This document shows positions 21,857-33,129 of a DNA stretch of 64,000 nucleotides, piece by piece (within the stretch, counting starts at the first letter, position 1; the number at the start of each line of letters is the position of its first letter). The stretch spans positions 1,922,001 to 1,986,000 of the forward strand of contig JBBELK010000162.1 in assembly GCA_037783545.1 (NCBI GenBank), read 5' to 3'. Origin of the DNA: Henricia sp. BOLD:AAB3569. Its lineage: Eukaryota; Echinodermata; Asteroidea; Spinulosida; Echinasteridae. The notes below the pieces were generated by a model. That model did not search any database and had not been told where the DNA came from. It was given only the letters and a program-made list of their open reading frames with translations. Both the position numbers and the translations under genes were made by a program.

Positions 21857-22251
21857 CTGTTGTTACATTTTACAACCCTTACCAGTTTCAAGATAATCCG
21901 ATGATGCCTTATGTATGTCTTTTAGAAATTCACAATATTCTCAATATGCGTATTGGCAACACACTGCATGGCAATAAAAAAAAACCTTCGCCACAGTCTG
22001 TTTAAAATGCAAATTTTGACTACACAAACAGTCATGTTTGGTTGTCGACAAGTTCAGCAATCACCAATAATGAGCCAACTCTTACATATGTTGCCGTATA
22101 CGTTAGTCTTGGGACTTTTTAACTTGGTGGCTGGAGGGCGCCCCTCTATGCGATGACGTCACCACCTATTTTTTTCCAGAAAGCCCAATCACCTTGTACA
22201 CTAACATCACCGACCCCATTTCTGCACCAATTACCACTTTCAAATAATAAA

Positions 22252-23047
22252 GGCCCGTTTACACTCGACTCGCCTTTGCTGAATCGATCTTTTCCAAAAA
22301 GGGGAGTTGAAGCCGGGTAGGCACTAACAGGGGCGGATCCAGGGGGCGTGGGGGGGGGGGGGGGGGCGAACGCCCCTCCCTTTTAAAAAAACAAACAAAC
22401 AAAACAAACAAAAAAACACTTTTTGTGCACACTTTGTCTGCTTAAAGTGGTTAAATATTGCCCCAGATCGCACCACAGAGCATCTAGAAGCCGTTAGGGC
22501 TTCGCGCTATGCGCTCGCTATTTCATTGTCATCAGCATTTCGTGCTTAAAAATTTCACGCCCCCCCCCCCCCCCCCCCCCCTTTTAAAAATCCTGGATCC
22601 GCCCCTGACTAAGTGTAAACGCAAAAGGTGAATTGAATCGCCCTTTTCAAGTCACCTTTGGGATAGGGTTGAATCCCGCAAATTGTCAAGGTCGCTTGCA
22701 AGTGTAAACGCTACCCGAATACAGATTCGGCGGCAATAGACTGCCGAAGTTGGCTGTACACTAAACAAATCACCGAACCGTGTCCATGTGGTTTTGCAAT
22801 GGTACTTTTCCCGACGGCCATGATGTTTAGAACCAATTACCATGGCAACGCACGTCGCACTTCGGCTGTCGATGTGAGTGTCCGTGGGGCGGTGTCCGCC
22901 GTGTTGTAGATTTAATTGACCAATCTGGCACTAGTGCCGCAACACCTAACAGCTCACGCATGCGCTGCAGTTACAATTAGTGCATGGTGATTTTTGCGGT
23001 TTCTGATGGCGAGTTGAAGCCGATTTGGGGTGTAGTGTAAACGCTGC
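22252..23047. repeat. MITE with GTTTACACT ends
   Basis: GGCCCGTTTACACTCGACTCG at the left and AGTGTAAACGCTGC at the right are inverted; internal AGTGTAAACGC words recur at 22612 and 22700. It is interrupted by the hAT-like element at 22328-22607. No coding capacity. Confidence 0.55.
22328..22607. repeat. hAT-like MITE, CAGGGGCGGATCCAGG ends, 5-bp TSD
   Basis: Perfect 16-bp inverted ends CAGGGGCGGATCCAGG and CCTGGATCCGCCCCTG are flanked by ACTAA on both sides. Next to each end lies a homopolymer: a G-run at 22350 and a C-run at 22560-22581. The centre (GCACCACAGAGCATCTAGAA, GGGCTTCGCGCTATGCGCTC) matches the longer element at 49234-50505. Confidence 0.85.
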
Positions 23048-24100
23048 AAATGTTCAGTTTTGCGGTCGCAATAAAAATGCAAGGTGGTGGTCCATCCCCA
23101 GTTTCTACCGGAAGTGAACAAGGTCAATTTCTGTGTACGAATTTTAGACCTTGGTTAGCTTTGACAGTAGCCAAAGGGTTTATAGTTTAAAGAGTCAAGT
23201 TCTTACTGATTTTTGAAAATGCACGCATTAGATTTTCAATGTATTTTGTGAAAACATCTGATGACGTCACTTTGACGTCATTGTGATATGCCACAAACTT
23301 TATAGCAGGGAACATGACTATGAAGTTTCAGTTTTTCAAATATTCAAATGCATGCGAATTTGATTTGAAATCACTTGAAATCAACGATTGACAACAGCTG
23401 TGCATTGACCTACGACCATGCTACACACCTGCACTGAAAAAGTTTATACAAAATGTCCAATAGATATTTGTTTCAAATACGTTCTGAACATTTTGATTTT
23501 TTTTCGTACGACGACGTTATCACCTTTATCGTAGGTCAAACAGTTGAATTTGTTATGATTGTTTTTTTATCTGAAAAATATTAGATTCTGACGTTTGTAA
23601 GCTGACACCTAATGACTTCATCATCACGGCGTCATTCTTTGAAATGCATTTTTGATACTAAATCTTTGAATTTAAATTTGTTTTATTACTTCCCTCTAGC
23701 GGATTTTTACAATCGACAATAACGTATTAAAAAACTATGAAATAATCTATGCAGTTTCGTTACGTTAAATCAACTATGCACACACAACACGAGAGAAAAC
23801 AAAGGTGGAAAACACGCGGAAATCAAGAAAATTTCATAAATTTATGAATGTTTTTCTTATCATAAATTTATGATGAGCAATTAACCGAGAGCATTATCCA
23901 TACGTTGTCCAATTAGATTTTCTCAAGGCTAAATTCCGTAGCACAGACGGCGCAGCATTTAAGGTTTAATGGCCCGTCAATAGTATTTTTCAAAACAAGC
24001 AAATACCATCGTAAGATCGTGTGAGACCCCTAATAAACAGACTGCTCAGGAGAACAAACACTGAATTACAGTGGCGTTTCAAATCGCATGTACGTACAGG
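23048..24100. other. Intron 1 sequence, nothing recognised
   Basis: AT-rich intron sequence with scattered short inverted repeats such as TCATAAATTTATGA near 23834 and 23861, and CCTACGA/TCGTAGG at 23410 and 23530. No exon or coding relic. Confidence 0.45.
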
Positions 24101-24109
24101 GCCTTCGTG

Positions 24110-24415
24110 TCCGTTGGAACTATTGTGTCCATAGACGGTTTTTTTGGGACACAATGGTGGAGACTTAATGGTGCGGACTATTCTTACATAATAGTGCGAA
24201 CATAATAATTGTACAAAAGGACATAATGGTGCGGACTTAATGGTTTTTCCGGACACAATGGTGCTGAAATAATGGGCCATCGGCGCACATCATGGTTCAA
24301 GCGGAAACAGTGGTCCGGTGACTCGGAGCTTCTCTGATACCTCATTGGCTGCGCGTTGGACTTCAGCTTCTGTACAAACCAATGGCACATTTTTTTCTAG
24401 ATAGTGTGAATGTAG
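24110..24415. repeat. Short-word repeats and a decayed MITE copy
   Basis: From 24120 to 24285 the words GGACACAATGGTG and GCGGACTTAATGG recur. From 24290 to 24415, read inverted, the sequence matches the TTAA-flanked element at 24724-24946: GTGACTCGGAGCTTCTCTGA and GATACCTCATTGGCTGCGCG pair with 24800-24840, and TAGATAGTGTGAATG corresponds to its terminus. Confidence 0.6.
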
Positions 24416-24723
24416 TCTACTTGTTTGGTAATTACCCTCCAACAAATTTCTGAAGTATTATATTTAAGCTGACTTGTTATCAAGATGGTAATGGTAGTAA
24501 TCATCCTGTGAAATTATTTCGTCTGACTTGCCCCCATTCGTGAGAAAAACATTATTTGAATCTCCAAAGATCGCCTGTACTTGAATTCTTCAGGTTTTCT
24601 GAAGTATTACTGCATCTATGTGGCTGAAATTTCTACAAGGTAGTTTTCTCGACCTATGCTTTCAATTACCAGTGGAAATCATGCCGTTTTTAACAGTTTA
24701 CCAAACAAGCATACTACTTTTAA

Positions 24724-24946
24724 GGGGCGTTCACACTATCGCGAAAAATGGCTTTGCGCGCGCCCGTTTGTTGAACTTTGACCGCGGTGCGCTGACATTT
24801 CTAACGCGCAGCCATTGAGGTATCAGAGAGGCTCGGTGTCACCGTAGAAAAAAAATATATATTTGAAAAATTGGCGACTGGGAGCTCATGCAATACGGTA
24901 AGCGCAGCGTACAGGCATGGTTTTTCCGCGATAATGTGAACGCTGC
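24724..24946. mobile_element. piggyBac-like MITE with TTAA flanks
   Basis: The ends GGGGCGTTCACACTATCGCG and CGCGATAATGTGAACGCTGC are inverted repeats bordered by TTAA at 24720-24723 and 24947-24950. TTAA duplication is the hallmark of piggyBac-type transposition. It is 223 bp and non-coding. A decayed inverted relative lies at 24290-24415. Confidence 0.8.
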
Positions 24947-24950
24947 TTAA

Positions 24951-25083
24951 AGGCAGAGGCTCGTCAATGCGCGCGTGAGGCCAAATTCGTGCTACGAAAT
25001 ACGCAACTCCATAGTAAAGGCATGGAGCTGAGTATTTCGTGGCACGAATTTGGCCTCACGCGCGCATTGATGAGCCTCTGCCT
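24951..25083. mobile_element. TTAA-flanked hairpin element, abutting the previous
   Basis: AGGCAGAGGCTCGTCAATGC at the left and GCATTGATGAGCCTCTGCCT at the right open arms of about 60 bp that pair almost fully (GCGCGTGAGGCCAAATTCGT and its inverse), with a loop of only about 10 bases near 25015. TTAA lies on both sides (24947-24950, shared with the preceding element, and 25084-25087). Confidence 0.85.
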
Positions 25084-25087
25084 TTAA

Positions 25088-25640
25088 GGGTTCCCCGAGT
25101 AAAAAACAACAACACCTGTAGCCTCGTTTTTTAAAGACGTGAGTGTTGACGACCCCTGAGCAGTACATATTAGCTTTAACACAGAGTCATTTTACGATAC
25201 GCCGCAACGCTAATTAAACTGCAGGAATGAAGTGGAATCGGGTTTCAACTCACTCCATTATATTCCTGTATTTTAATGCGCCTGGCTACGTTTCTGTTTC
25301 TGGTGTTTTCAAACGGCTTCCTCTCATTAAAAATATACAATATTTTCAAAAATATAAATTAAACAAAACGGCGAATTCAGTATATACGTAATGTTGTCAA
25401 ACACGATCATGTCAACATTCACAGTGTTTGTTGGTAGGCCTATACAGTACTTTCAAAAGAAAACACAGTTCGGGGCCATCTTCAGAAAAACTTTCAGAAA
25501 ACCAAAATGCAATAGATGAAATGGAAGCCTACATGTAGTAGCACGCAGTTGCCTATCCGCAGTCCTAATTGTGAATAGACCCGATACGAGACTAAACGAA
25601 TATTAACAATTACAAGAAATGCAAATGTCATTAATGATAA
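25088..25640. other. Intron 1 sequence, nothing recognised
   Basis: No coding relic, TIR or tandem repeat was noticed here. Confidence 0.45.
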
Positions 25641-26726
25641 CACTTAAAGGAACACACCGGCTTTGTTGGGCTTTTTTGGGCTCGAAATGGACATATACAT
25701 GAATTTAAAGGTCTTTCCGAAATAAATTGAAGAGACCCCGAAAAAACCCTACAATTTAGCCGTTTTTGAGCATTGTTTCAAAAAAATAAAGGTCACGTGA
25801 TTTATCCGAACCAGATTTCTGGTTCGGATAAATCACATGTTCTTGCGAGTTAGTTTTGCCTGCAGCCGTACGAAAGTTTGTTATTGCAGTACTGCACCAA
25901 ATTCAGCAAAATATATTATTTATTTAGATTATGAAACAAAGTTATAAATAACTATGAAAAAGCGAACGTAAGATTTTGATTCAGAGTGTCCGAGTAACGG
26001 GAGCGTGTTCCACGGTGAACAGTGTACGAGCTAATGTTTGTGATATTTACAGGTGTTTTTCATACTTGTGTGTTGCTGCGCCCTGAGCATCTTTCTGATG
26101 GATACCGGCGCATTACAAATATTCATTATTATTATTATTGTTATTATTATTAACGAGACGTAAACCCCGTGGCAGTAATCCCCTACACGCGGTGCCGTGG
26201 TTTATGCACTCGTGGGGCTAGCGAGGCATTGATCTTGTGGTAGCGGCAGGGAGCCAGACCACCCTGTGTGTTCCGACATTAGCTGTTTTAGTCTGTTCAC
26301 CTAACTGTTAGCTCCACGCGGAACTGTCACAACAGCCGGTTGCTCCAGTGCGCGTGTTTTTTTTTTTTTACACCGCAGCGTGGGGTACACCCCAATTTTT
26401 CAACCTGGATAGAGTCTACTAAGTTTCCAATGACTGATACTTCTCAAGTGACAATCTTGGAAATAGTCAGGGGCCAATTTCATAAAGCAGTTAAGCAAAA
26501 ACATTTGCTTAATACAAAATTTGTCTGCTTTATAAAAATGGGTTAATAATCAAAGTCGTGAGGCTCGCGCGATAGTTGCTACGGCTGGTAAAGCGTACAA
26601 CCCGACTTTTGACCTCTTTTGTTAATTTAAGCTTTTTAAAGTTAATTGCCTGTTATTTTCAAATTATTGTCAATGATGCTACATCACTAATTTATGTTAA
26701 CAGTGAACCGGTGTGTTCCTTTAAAG
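25641..26726. repeat. Inverted-end element, AAAGGAACACACCGG family
   Basis: CACTTAAAGGAACACACCGGC at 25641 is matched inverted by ACCGGTGTGTTCCTTTAAAG at 26707-26726. Inside are a near-perfect palindrome GTGATTTATCCGAACC/GGTTCGGATAAATCAC at 25797-25838, an (ATT)n tract at 26120-26155 after a SINE-like tail, a T-run with ACACCGCAGCG at 26350-26385, and a small CAGGGGCCAATTTCAT remnant at 26470-26545. The region is therefore a composite; whether the two ends were once one element is inferred. Confidence 0.55.
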
Positions 26727-27005
26727 CTAGATACTCAATCTCTATACATACTTAAATTGTATACCCTAGGCCTATACATTTGTACTGCTAATTTACCTCT
26801 TTTGTAAAGTTAAGCTTTTTAAAGTTAATTGCCTGTTATTTTGATGATTTGTTTTCACAATGACCATCAACAAAATATTGTCAATGATGCTACATCACTA
26901 ATTTATGTTTACAGTGAATCGGTGTGTTCCTTCAAAGCTAGATACTCATTCTCTATAAGTACTAAAAATTGTATACCCTAGGCCTGTACATTTGTACTGC
27001 TAATT
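26628..27005. repeat. Two tandem copies of a ~190-bp repeat
   Basis: The sequence TTTTTAAAGTTAATTGCCTG ... TGTACTGCTAATT occurs twice (about 26628-26813 and 26814-27005) with substitutions and a 20-base length difference. The unit is homologous in inverse orientation to the 195-bp pair at 35032-35421, including GTAGCATCATTGACAATATT and the flank CGTGAGGCTCGCGCG near 26560. Confidence 0.8.
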
Positions 27006-27900
27006 CGCCTTTTTCGTTAACAAACAGCACTGTAATCATTATTTAAATAATTCCGAAACACGAGAACCATGGGCAGGATCATCCTGAGATATCAGGGAAT
27101 TTCCACTCTGCAAAGCGACGTAACAATACCCTGAGGAAACACACGCAAATCTGTGGAGCGAGCCGGTTGTTGTCTTGAGCCAACTCACGCCCGAGTCATT
27201 TTGATGTAATTTAATCAATTCGGTCATGTTATGCCGAAAAGAAACGATTTCTATACTTTCCAGAAATTGTATTGGGTTCTGTTTCTTATGACTGTCCCAT
27301 TCCTACCAAACTTTCAAACGACGATCTTAATTTACTCCGCAGTTTTTCAAATTAATAACAGGGATGCATGCTGACGAATGTAATGGAACGGATTCCCCAG
27401 TATGCTTTAAATAGCAGCCAATCGCCGACGCGGACAACGACCAGCATTACCGAGAACATGTATCACATGCATGCACGGTGTTTACAATCTGCTCGCGTTA
27501 CATTTAAATGCCTGCAATCATGCTGCAATGCACTGCCAAGCGTCCTGATTGGTCCAGCAGAGGCGACAAGATTTCTGTCGCTTGTTCCACCGCGAAATGG
27601 GGCCTGTTTCAACAGGGCCACTGTACGCAGGAGTTAGGGAGTGCGTTAAAGGGGCACTGTTGCAAGATAATGGGGCAGGATAGAACTCCATTGTATACTA
27701 TTGTTTCACCTTATACTATGCAGTATATGCCAGAGTACTTTGCTGGACGGGTCATTGATTTCGTTTCTTGGAGTACAGCAATTAAAAACGGAACTTGTTC
27801 AAACATCACTAATAATACGCACACGCAATTTTGTTCCAATTTTTTCCCAAATACTATAAATTAAATTCAGTTTTTGCGAATTTCCCATTTGTGTCATGTG
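27006..27900. other. Intron 1 sequence, no gene recognised
   Basis: Overlapping 60-118-codon frames on both strands carry no family signature and no splice-bounded exon fits the receptor reading frame. A short palindrome GCGACAAGATTTCTGTCGC lies at 27562-27580. Confidence 0.45.
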
Positions 27901-30258
27901 CCTATGTCAAAAGTTGGAGAACATGAGCGCCATTGGGTGAAAACGGATCCAAACTTGAAATTTCACAAGGAATTCATTTTTTGTGGTCTCGCTTTCCAGA
28001 AAAAAAACCTGGAAAGTTGTCTAATTTGCATAAATTTCAACATTTCATGCAATCCACTGATTTTTCACGTATTAGATCATGTTACACATTAGCTATAGGG
28101 TTTTAACGGTCGGAGGTTCTATCTGTTAACCTTATTTCAGTGATTAGACGTTACCGATGAGCGGATATAGGGATGCATCAAAATCTAAATACACATATTG
28201 CGATATTACTGCAGATGCTGTTGGATTATTTGTCTCAAGTGACAATTGATCATGGTCAAGTGTCTTTAAATGTTACCATAGGAATCGGGTCGCCAGGGTA
28301 AACCTGCATCTCGGGAAACATCATTTTGTAACAATAGTAACCATTAAATTGATGAAACTTACGTGAGATCGCGTTTAACGGCTTCTCCGAAAACTGTTAC
28401 TAGATTCATTGAAGTTGTGGGAATCCGGGTCATATCGAGACGATGGGTAATTTCTGAGAAAATGTTGACCACCGCGTGTGAAAAATAATGTCATTGTTTC
28501 TTCCCACGCAGAATTACATGGCGAGAAAAAGTGACATTTATTCAAATGAAAGGGATTTTTTTTATTTTATTATTTCAACATATCTTTAAAATGTAACAAC
28601 TGGAGAGGTTTTTTAATTATAGAGATATATTTAAATGTAATTCATAAATACCTGAGACAGTTTACGCATCCCTATTGGCTGAGAGCACGTCACGTGGCCA
28701 GTATTAAACGGACGATAAAGACCGGCCAGTCTTAAACACTTTTTAGCCTGGCACTCGCCTGCGCCCTATTCAGCGCTTATTGAACACGCACACGCACAAA
28801 GAAACTGCACGCTCCCGAAAGCAAAATGCGCACTACAAGTACCCGGTCATGTGTTGGCGCATCAACACGCTTGCAAAACGCGTGACGCGCGCAAGAAAGA
28901 ACAGCAGTTTGAACAAACGCGGGTCATGCATGTGCAAAACATGGCAAAACGACCAGATTATCGAAGATTTTTGGTGAGTTTTACCGATTTAAACAAAAAA
29001 GTATTTATGAATGGAAATACAACTTGATTTGGCTAGTCTTAAACAATCCGTTTAAAACCGGCTAGGGTACTGGACGCTGATAATGGCCTTCGCCTATACG
29101 GCTCGGGCCATTATTACTCGTCCAGACCCCTATCCGGTATTAAACGTATGTTTAAGACTGGTCAAACCCACTTTTATTCCCTAATTAAAGATATTCTTAA
29201 TGCTTTTAAGATATCTCTAAATGTTTTCAAGGTATCTTGGAAACGATTTAGAGATATGGACGCCGCCATTTTGTCTAAAAACTGGCAAAGAATTACATTT
29301 TCGCGGAAAAAATTCGTGTACTCCGATAGCAATACGACAGAGCTCTGGAAATGCCATCCGACTTGTTGAGATCCTGAGATAATTTATCGCAGAATGACGA
29401 CATATTCAGAGCAAAGAGTCGTCATCCTGTGATAATTATCTCAGGAAGACGACATCCATAATGTAGTATGACGGCATTTTGCACCGATATGTTGTCATCC
29501 TGGGATAAATTATTTTAGGATCTCAACAAGTTGGATGGCACTTCCAGAGCTCCGTAGTTGTTCCTTTAAAACAACCCCTTTAATTTGAATATTAAAATGT
29601 CACTTTTTCTCGTCATACTTATATATAATTATGCGTGAGAAGAAACACCTGAGACATTAATTTTCACACCCGGCGGTCATTATCATTTTCTGAGATTTCT
29701 CCCATTCCCACAACTTCAAAAAATGAAACTACCAGTTTTTGCGGGAAAGCTGTTAAAACGCGAGTTTCGTCGATTTTAACAAGTTCTCACGCCCAGGTGA
29801 TCACCCACCTGCCTAAGTCTATTCAATTGTTAAGATGTTTCCCAAAAAGCTTGCCAGGTAGAGACCCTGGCAACCCGATTCCCATGGCAACATTTAAAGT
29901 CAAATAGACGATGATCATTGTCACTTGGGACAAACAGCATCTGCGGTAATATCGCAAGTAAATAAGCTATTTAGACTTGATGTATCCCTATATTCGCTCA
30001 TCCGCAATGTCTAATCACTGAAATGATGTGAAAAATAGAAGCTGCGACCCTTAAAATCCTTTAGCTAATGTGCAAACATGATCTTATACCTGAAAGACCA
30101 AATGAATTGCGTGGAATTTTCGAAATTTTGCAAATTAGACACATTTCCCGGTTTTTCCGGAAAGCGATATACCACAAAAATGAATTCCTTGTGAAATTTC
30201 AAGTTTGGATCCGTTTTCATCCAATGGCGCTCATGTTTTTCAACTTTTTGACATAGGC
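27901..30258. repeat. Large inverted repeat (arms ~670 bp)
   Basis: The left arm 27901-28556 and right arm 29574-30258 are inverted copies, diverged by substitutions and small gaps. Examples are CATGAGCGCCATTGGGTGAA against TTCATCCAATGGCGCTCATG, and TTTGTCTCAAGTGACAATTG against CATTGTCACTTGGGACAAAC. The 1-kb centre holds further inverted words (GGCCAGTCTTAAAC near 28725 and GTTTAAGACTGGTC near 29148) and a MITE at 29335-29558. No coding capacity; likely a foldback-type DNA element. Confidence 0.85.
29335..29558. repeat. MITE with AGCTCTGGAA ends inside the inverted repeat
   Basis: AGAGCTCTGGAAATGCCATCC at the left and GGATGGCACTTCCAGAGCTCC at the right continue inward as ACTTGTTGAGATCCTGAGAT and its inverse. 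The interior repeats GTCATCCTGNGATAATTATCTCAGGA-type words. It is the short cousin of 30652-31190. Confidence 0.8.
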
Positions 30259-30273
30259 GGGCCACGATGTGTG

Positions 30274-30513
30274 TTATTGAAATTAGAAACATTTCTCTCT
30301 GGCATAAACAAAATCACAATTAAATTGCTGTACAAGCCTGTATAATAATGAGGAAAAAACGTCAGACAAAACGAAGCAGCCGTCCGTTTTGAGTTATTGA
30401 AATTAGAAAAATTTCTCTCTGGCATAAACAAAATCACAATTAAATTGCTGTACAAGCCTGTATAATAATGAGGAAAAAACGTCAGACAAAACGAAGCAGC
30501 CGTCCGTTTTGAG
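30274..30513. repeat. 120-bp tandem duplication
   Basis: Positions 30274-30393 and 30394-30513 are copies differing, as far as I can see, at one base (C at 30290, A at 30410). A frame on the minus strand reads through both copies in register only because the period divides by three; it is not a gene. Confidence 0.95.
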
Positions 30514-30651
30514 GAATTTAAATTTGCCATCGAAAACTAGGCTTTCAGTGCTTGTTTGACCCTGTGGCCTGCTTCCACATTTATAATGAGAATATGACTA
30601 CAAACCACGAAACAAAATTGTATGATAGCTATTGTCCGTGGGGCACTGTTA

Positions 30652-31190
30652 ACTACGGAGCTCTGGAAATGTAATTTGACTTGTTGAGATCCCGTGATGA
30701 TTTATCGCAGGATGACAACATATTCAGTATAAAATGGCATCATTCCGTGATAATTACCTCAGGAAGATGACATTCAGAATGTAGGATGACGACATCCTGA
30801 GAAAATTCATCACGGGATGACGACATCCAGAATTTAGGACGACAACTTCGTGTGATAATTTATCACGTGTTGATGACATTTTACACTGAATATTATGTCA
30901 TCCTGCGATAAATCATAACGGGATCTCAATAAGTTGGATGTCGACATCCCGTGATAAATATTATCACGGGATGTCGACATTCTATATTTTGGATGTCGTC
31001 ATCCTACATTTTTTATGTTGTCATCCCGCGATAAATAATTTCAGGATGTCGTCATCCTACACTCTGGATGTCGTCTTCCTGAGATAATTGTCACTGGATG
31101 ACGACATTTTTGTTCTTTGAATATGTCGTCATCCTGCGATAAATTGTCAGGATCTCAACAAACTAGATGCCACTTACAGAGCTCCGTAGT
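30652..31190. repeat. MITE of GATGACGACATCC words, TA-flanked
   Basis: ACTACGGAGCTCTGGAAATG and CACTTACAGAGCTCCGTAGT are inverted ends, each next to TA (30650-30651, 31191-31192). The interior alternates GGATGACGACAT, ATGTCGTCATCC and GATAATTATC words, including a palindrome at 30936-30983 with GATGTCGACATC cores. Confidence 0.85.
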
Positions 31191-31192
31191 TA

Positions 31193-31544
31193 CCAGACCC
31201 CACCGAGTCAGGAAATTTGTTCAAAAAGGACTAAAAACATTCAAAATGGGACTAATTATGCATTTATAAATTTGCCTGAGATCATCATCTTTTATATAAG
31301 TGATTGATGGTCAGTCTAGCTAAAGAATTGTAGTCAGGACGCTTGTTAAGGCTAACCCCTACCCCTTATTCACAAATATCGCAATTTTCAGTGTTTCACA
31401 AAATGATATACTGGTATTTCTTGCAACATTTAGTGTGGTAGGATTTTTGTGCTAAAATTGATTGTTTATGCTTTATTGGGTTGATTTCAGGTCAAAATAT
31501 GGGAAAACGGTGAGTTCAAATTTCCCGACTCCTCCTCCAGACCG
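31193..31544. other. Intron 1 sequence, nothing recognised
   Basis: No repeat or coding signal noticed. Confidence 0.4.
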
Positions 31545-32833
31545 ACCAGGCTCCTATTTTCGGCAATAATGAACCAATTTACACAATATTAGGGTCGTTT
31601 TAGATGTTTTCAGGACGCTAAGTCCAACTATGACACTTTCAGAGTGACCGGAAGTGGCCATCACTGACTTCCGGTGGAGAAGTGTCGTGCACCATTAACA
31701 TCATCATCCACGTCGGATTTAAGTTCATTTTCACACAACCCTCTGAAGATTTTGCTAACATGGAACCATATTGCTGAAACCTAGGACAAGTACATGTACA
31801 GGTGAAGCTTTTAGATAGATGCTGTAATGACGTAATAACCATTAAAACACTACAACATTAAAACAAACTGGTTCGGTGGGTACTACCTGCCTGTCATCAT
31901 AAATTAACCCGTGACTCTTTGTACCTATGTCTGCTTCAGTAAGCATCAACACCGGTCGTATTTGTGATAGTGTGGTAAAATCCGGAAGACCGGCAAACTA
32001 CGATCAAGAGAAATCCCACCGCTGCCACCATTGTGGCGAAAACAGAAAGAATTAACGACAATGACAAATCCCACCGCTGCCATTATTGTGGCCAAATAAG
32101 AGGGGACCAACCAATTCCCCAGGATCGGTCAGCCGATACGGTATCCTCACATCTACAAAACAGATAGTTCACGTGGTGCAACTGCACACCGTTTACACAC
32201 TGATTTCCACCAAGCGTAGTCTCAACTCTGGTACAGGAAGCTGGTCACGACACAGTCAAGATCATGGAACGAACTTCCATCTGATGCTCAAAGCTAGTTA
32301 ACACCTCGGCTTTCTGCGAACTGTGCCGCGACTGGAACTTCATTCCTTATTGCCTTCGACTATGGGATCTCATTTGGAACCAAATCCTGCAGGCTTCCAC
32401 CCTGGCCCTTGATGCCTCTGTCTTGGAGACGTTCTTGGGCAGTATCACATTTACATCGCAAAAGGTATTTCGTGCTCGGGCTGTTTGTTTGTCTAGTGCA
32501 GCTAGGTGCGACCGGGTACTTGAGATATGGAATTGTAGAAGGGCCAGGGTGGAAGCCTGCAGGATTTGGTCCGACCTGTGGTTCCAAATGAGATTCCATA
32601 GTCGAAGATAATTACGAATGAAGTATTTATCTTAAAGCTTGACCTGTAAATGTCAAGTATGGCTCCATGTTAGCAAAATCTTCAGAGGGTTGTGTTGATA
32701 ATGGTATACGACACTTTTCCACCGGAAGTAAGTGATGGACACTTCCGGTCACTTTGAAAGTGTTATAAATGGACTTGACGTCCTGAAAAACATCTAAAAC
32801 GATTCATTACAGCCGAAAATAGGAGCCTGACTG
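31545..32833. repeat. Foldback element with nested inverted repeats
   Basis: Outer arms of about 200-280 bp: left 31545-31825 (CCAGGCTCCTATTTTCGGC, CACTTTCAGAGTGACCGGAA, CTCTGAAGATTTTGCTAACA) pair with right 32635-32833. A second inverted pair lies inside: 32355-32425 (CTATGGGATCTCATTTGGAA, CAGGCTTCCACCCTGG) with 32530-32612. Near 32005-32095 CAAATCCCACCGCTGCCA is duplicated directly. Confidence 0.8.
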
Positions 32834-33129
32834 GCCAAAGAAATGTAAATGCGCGTGCCATGCGCGCGTCACGCGCGCATCCGGTTTCCTTCCGTAGTGT
32901 ACAAATAATGAATGTTTATGAGTGCAAAAGTCCTTTATCGCGGTGCGGCCACGTTCCCTTTTCCCTATTTAAATGAATGTATCAAAATTAGGCCTATTTG
33001 TCTTTTTTGACCATTCGGTATGCAGATTTTGCAACTTCAAATGCTCAATGTTTTTTGCGCCATTTTAAATATTCCTTTTTTGCGCTCTTTCAGCTCATAT
33101 CGTTTATATTGATCATGGTTGATTTTTAA

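Noticed and set aside
21617-21896. Glycine- and proline-rich proteins
   Set aside because: All frames on both strands arise from a near-pure G tract within a repeat terminus.
30240-30530. Internally repeated 96-codon protein on the minus strand
   Set aside because: A 120-bp tandem duplication preserves frame because its length divides by three; no start context or homology.
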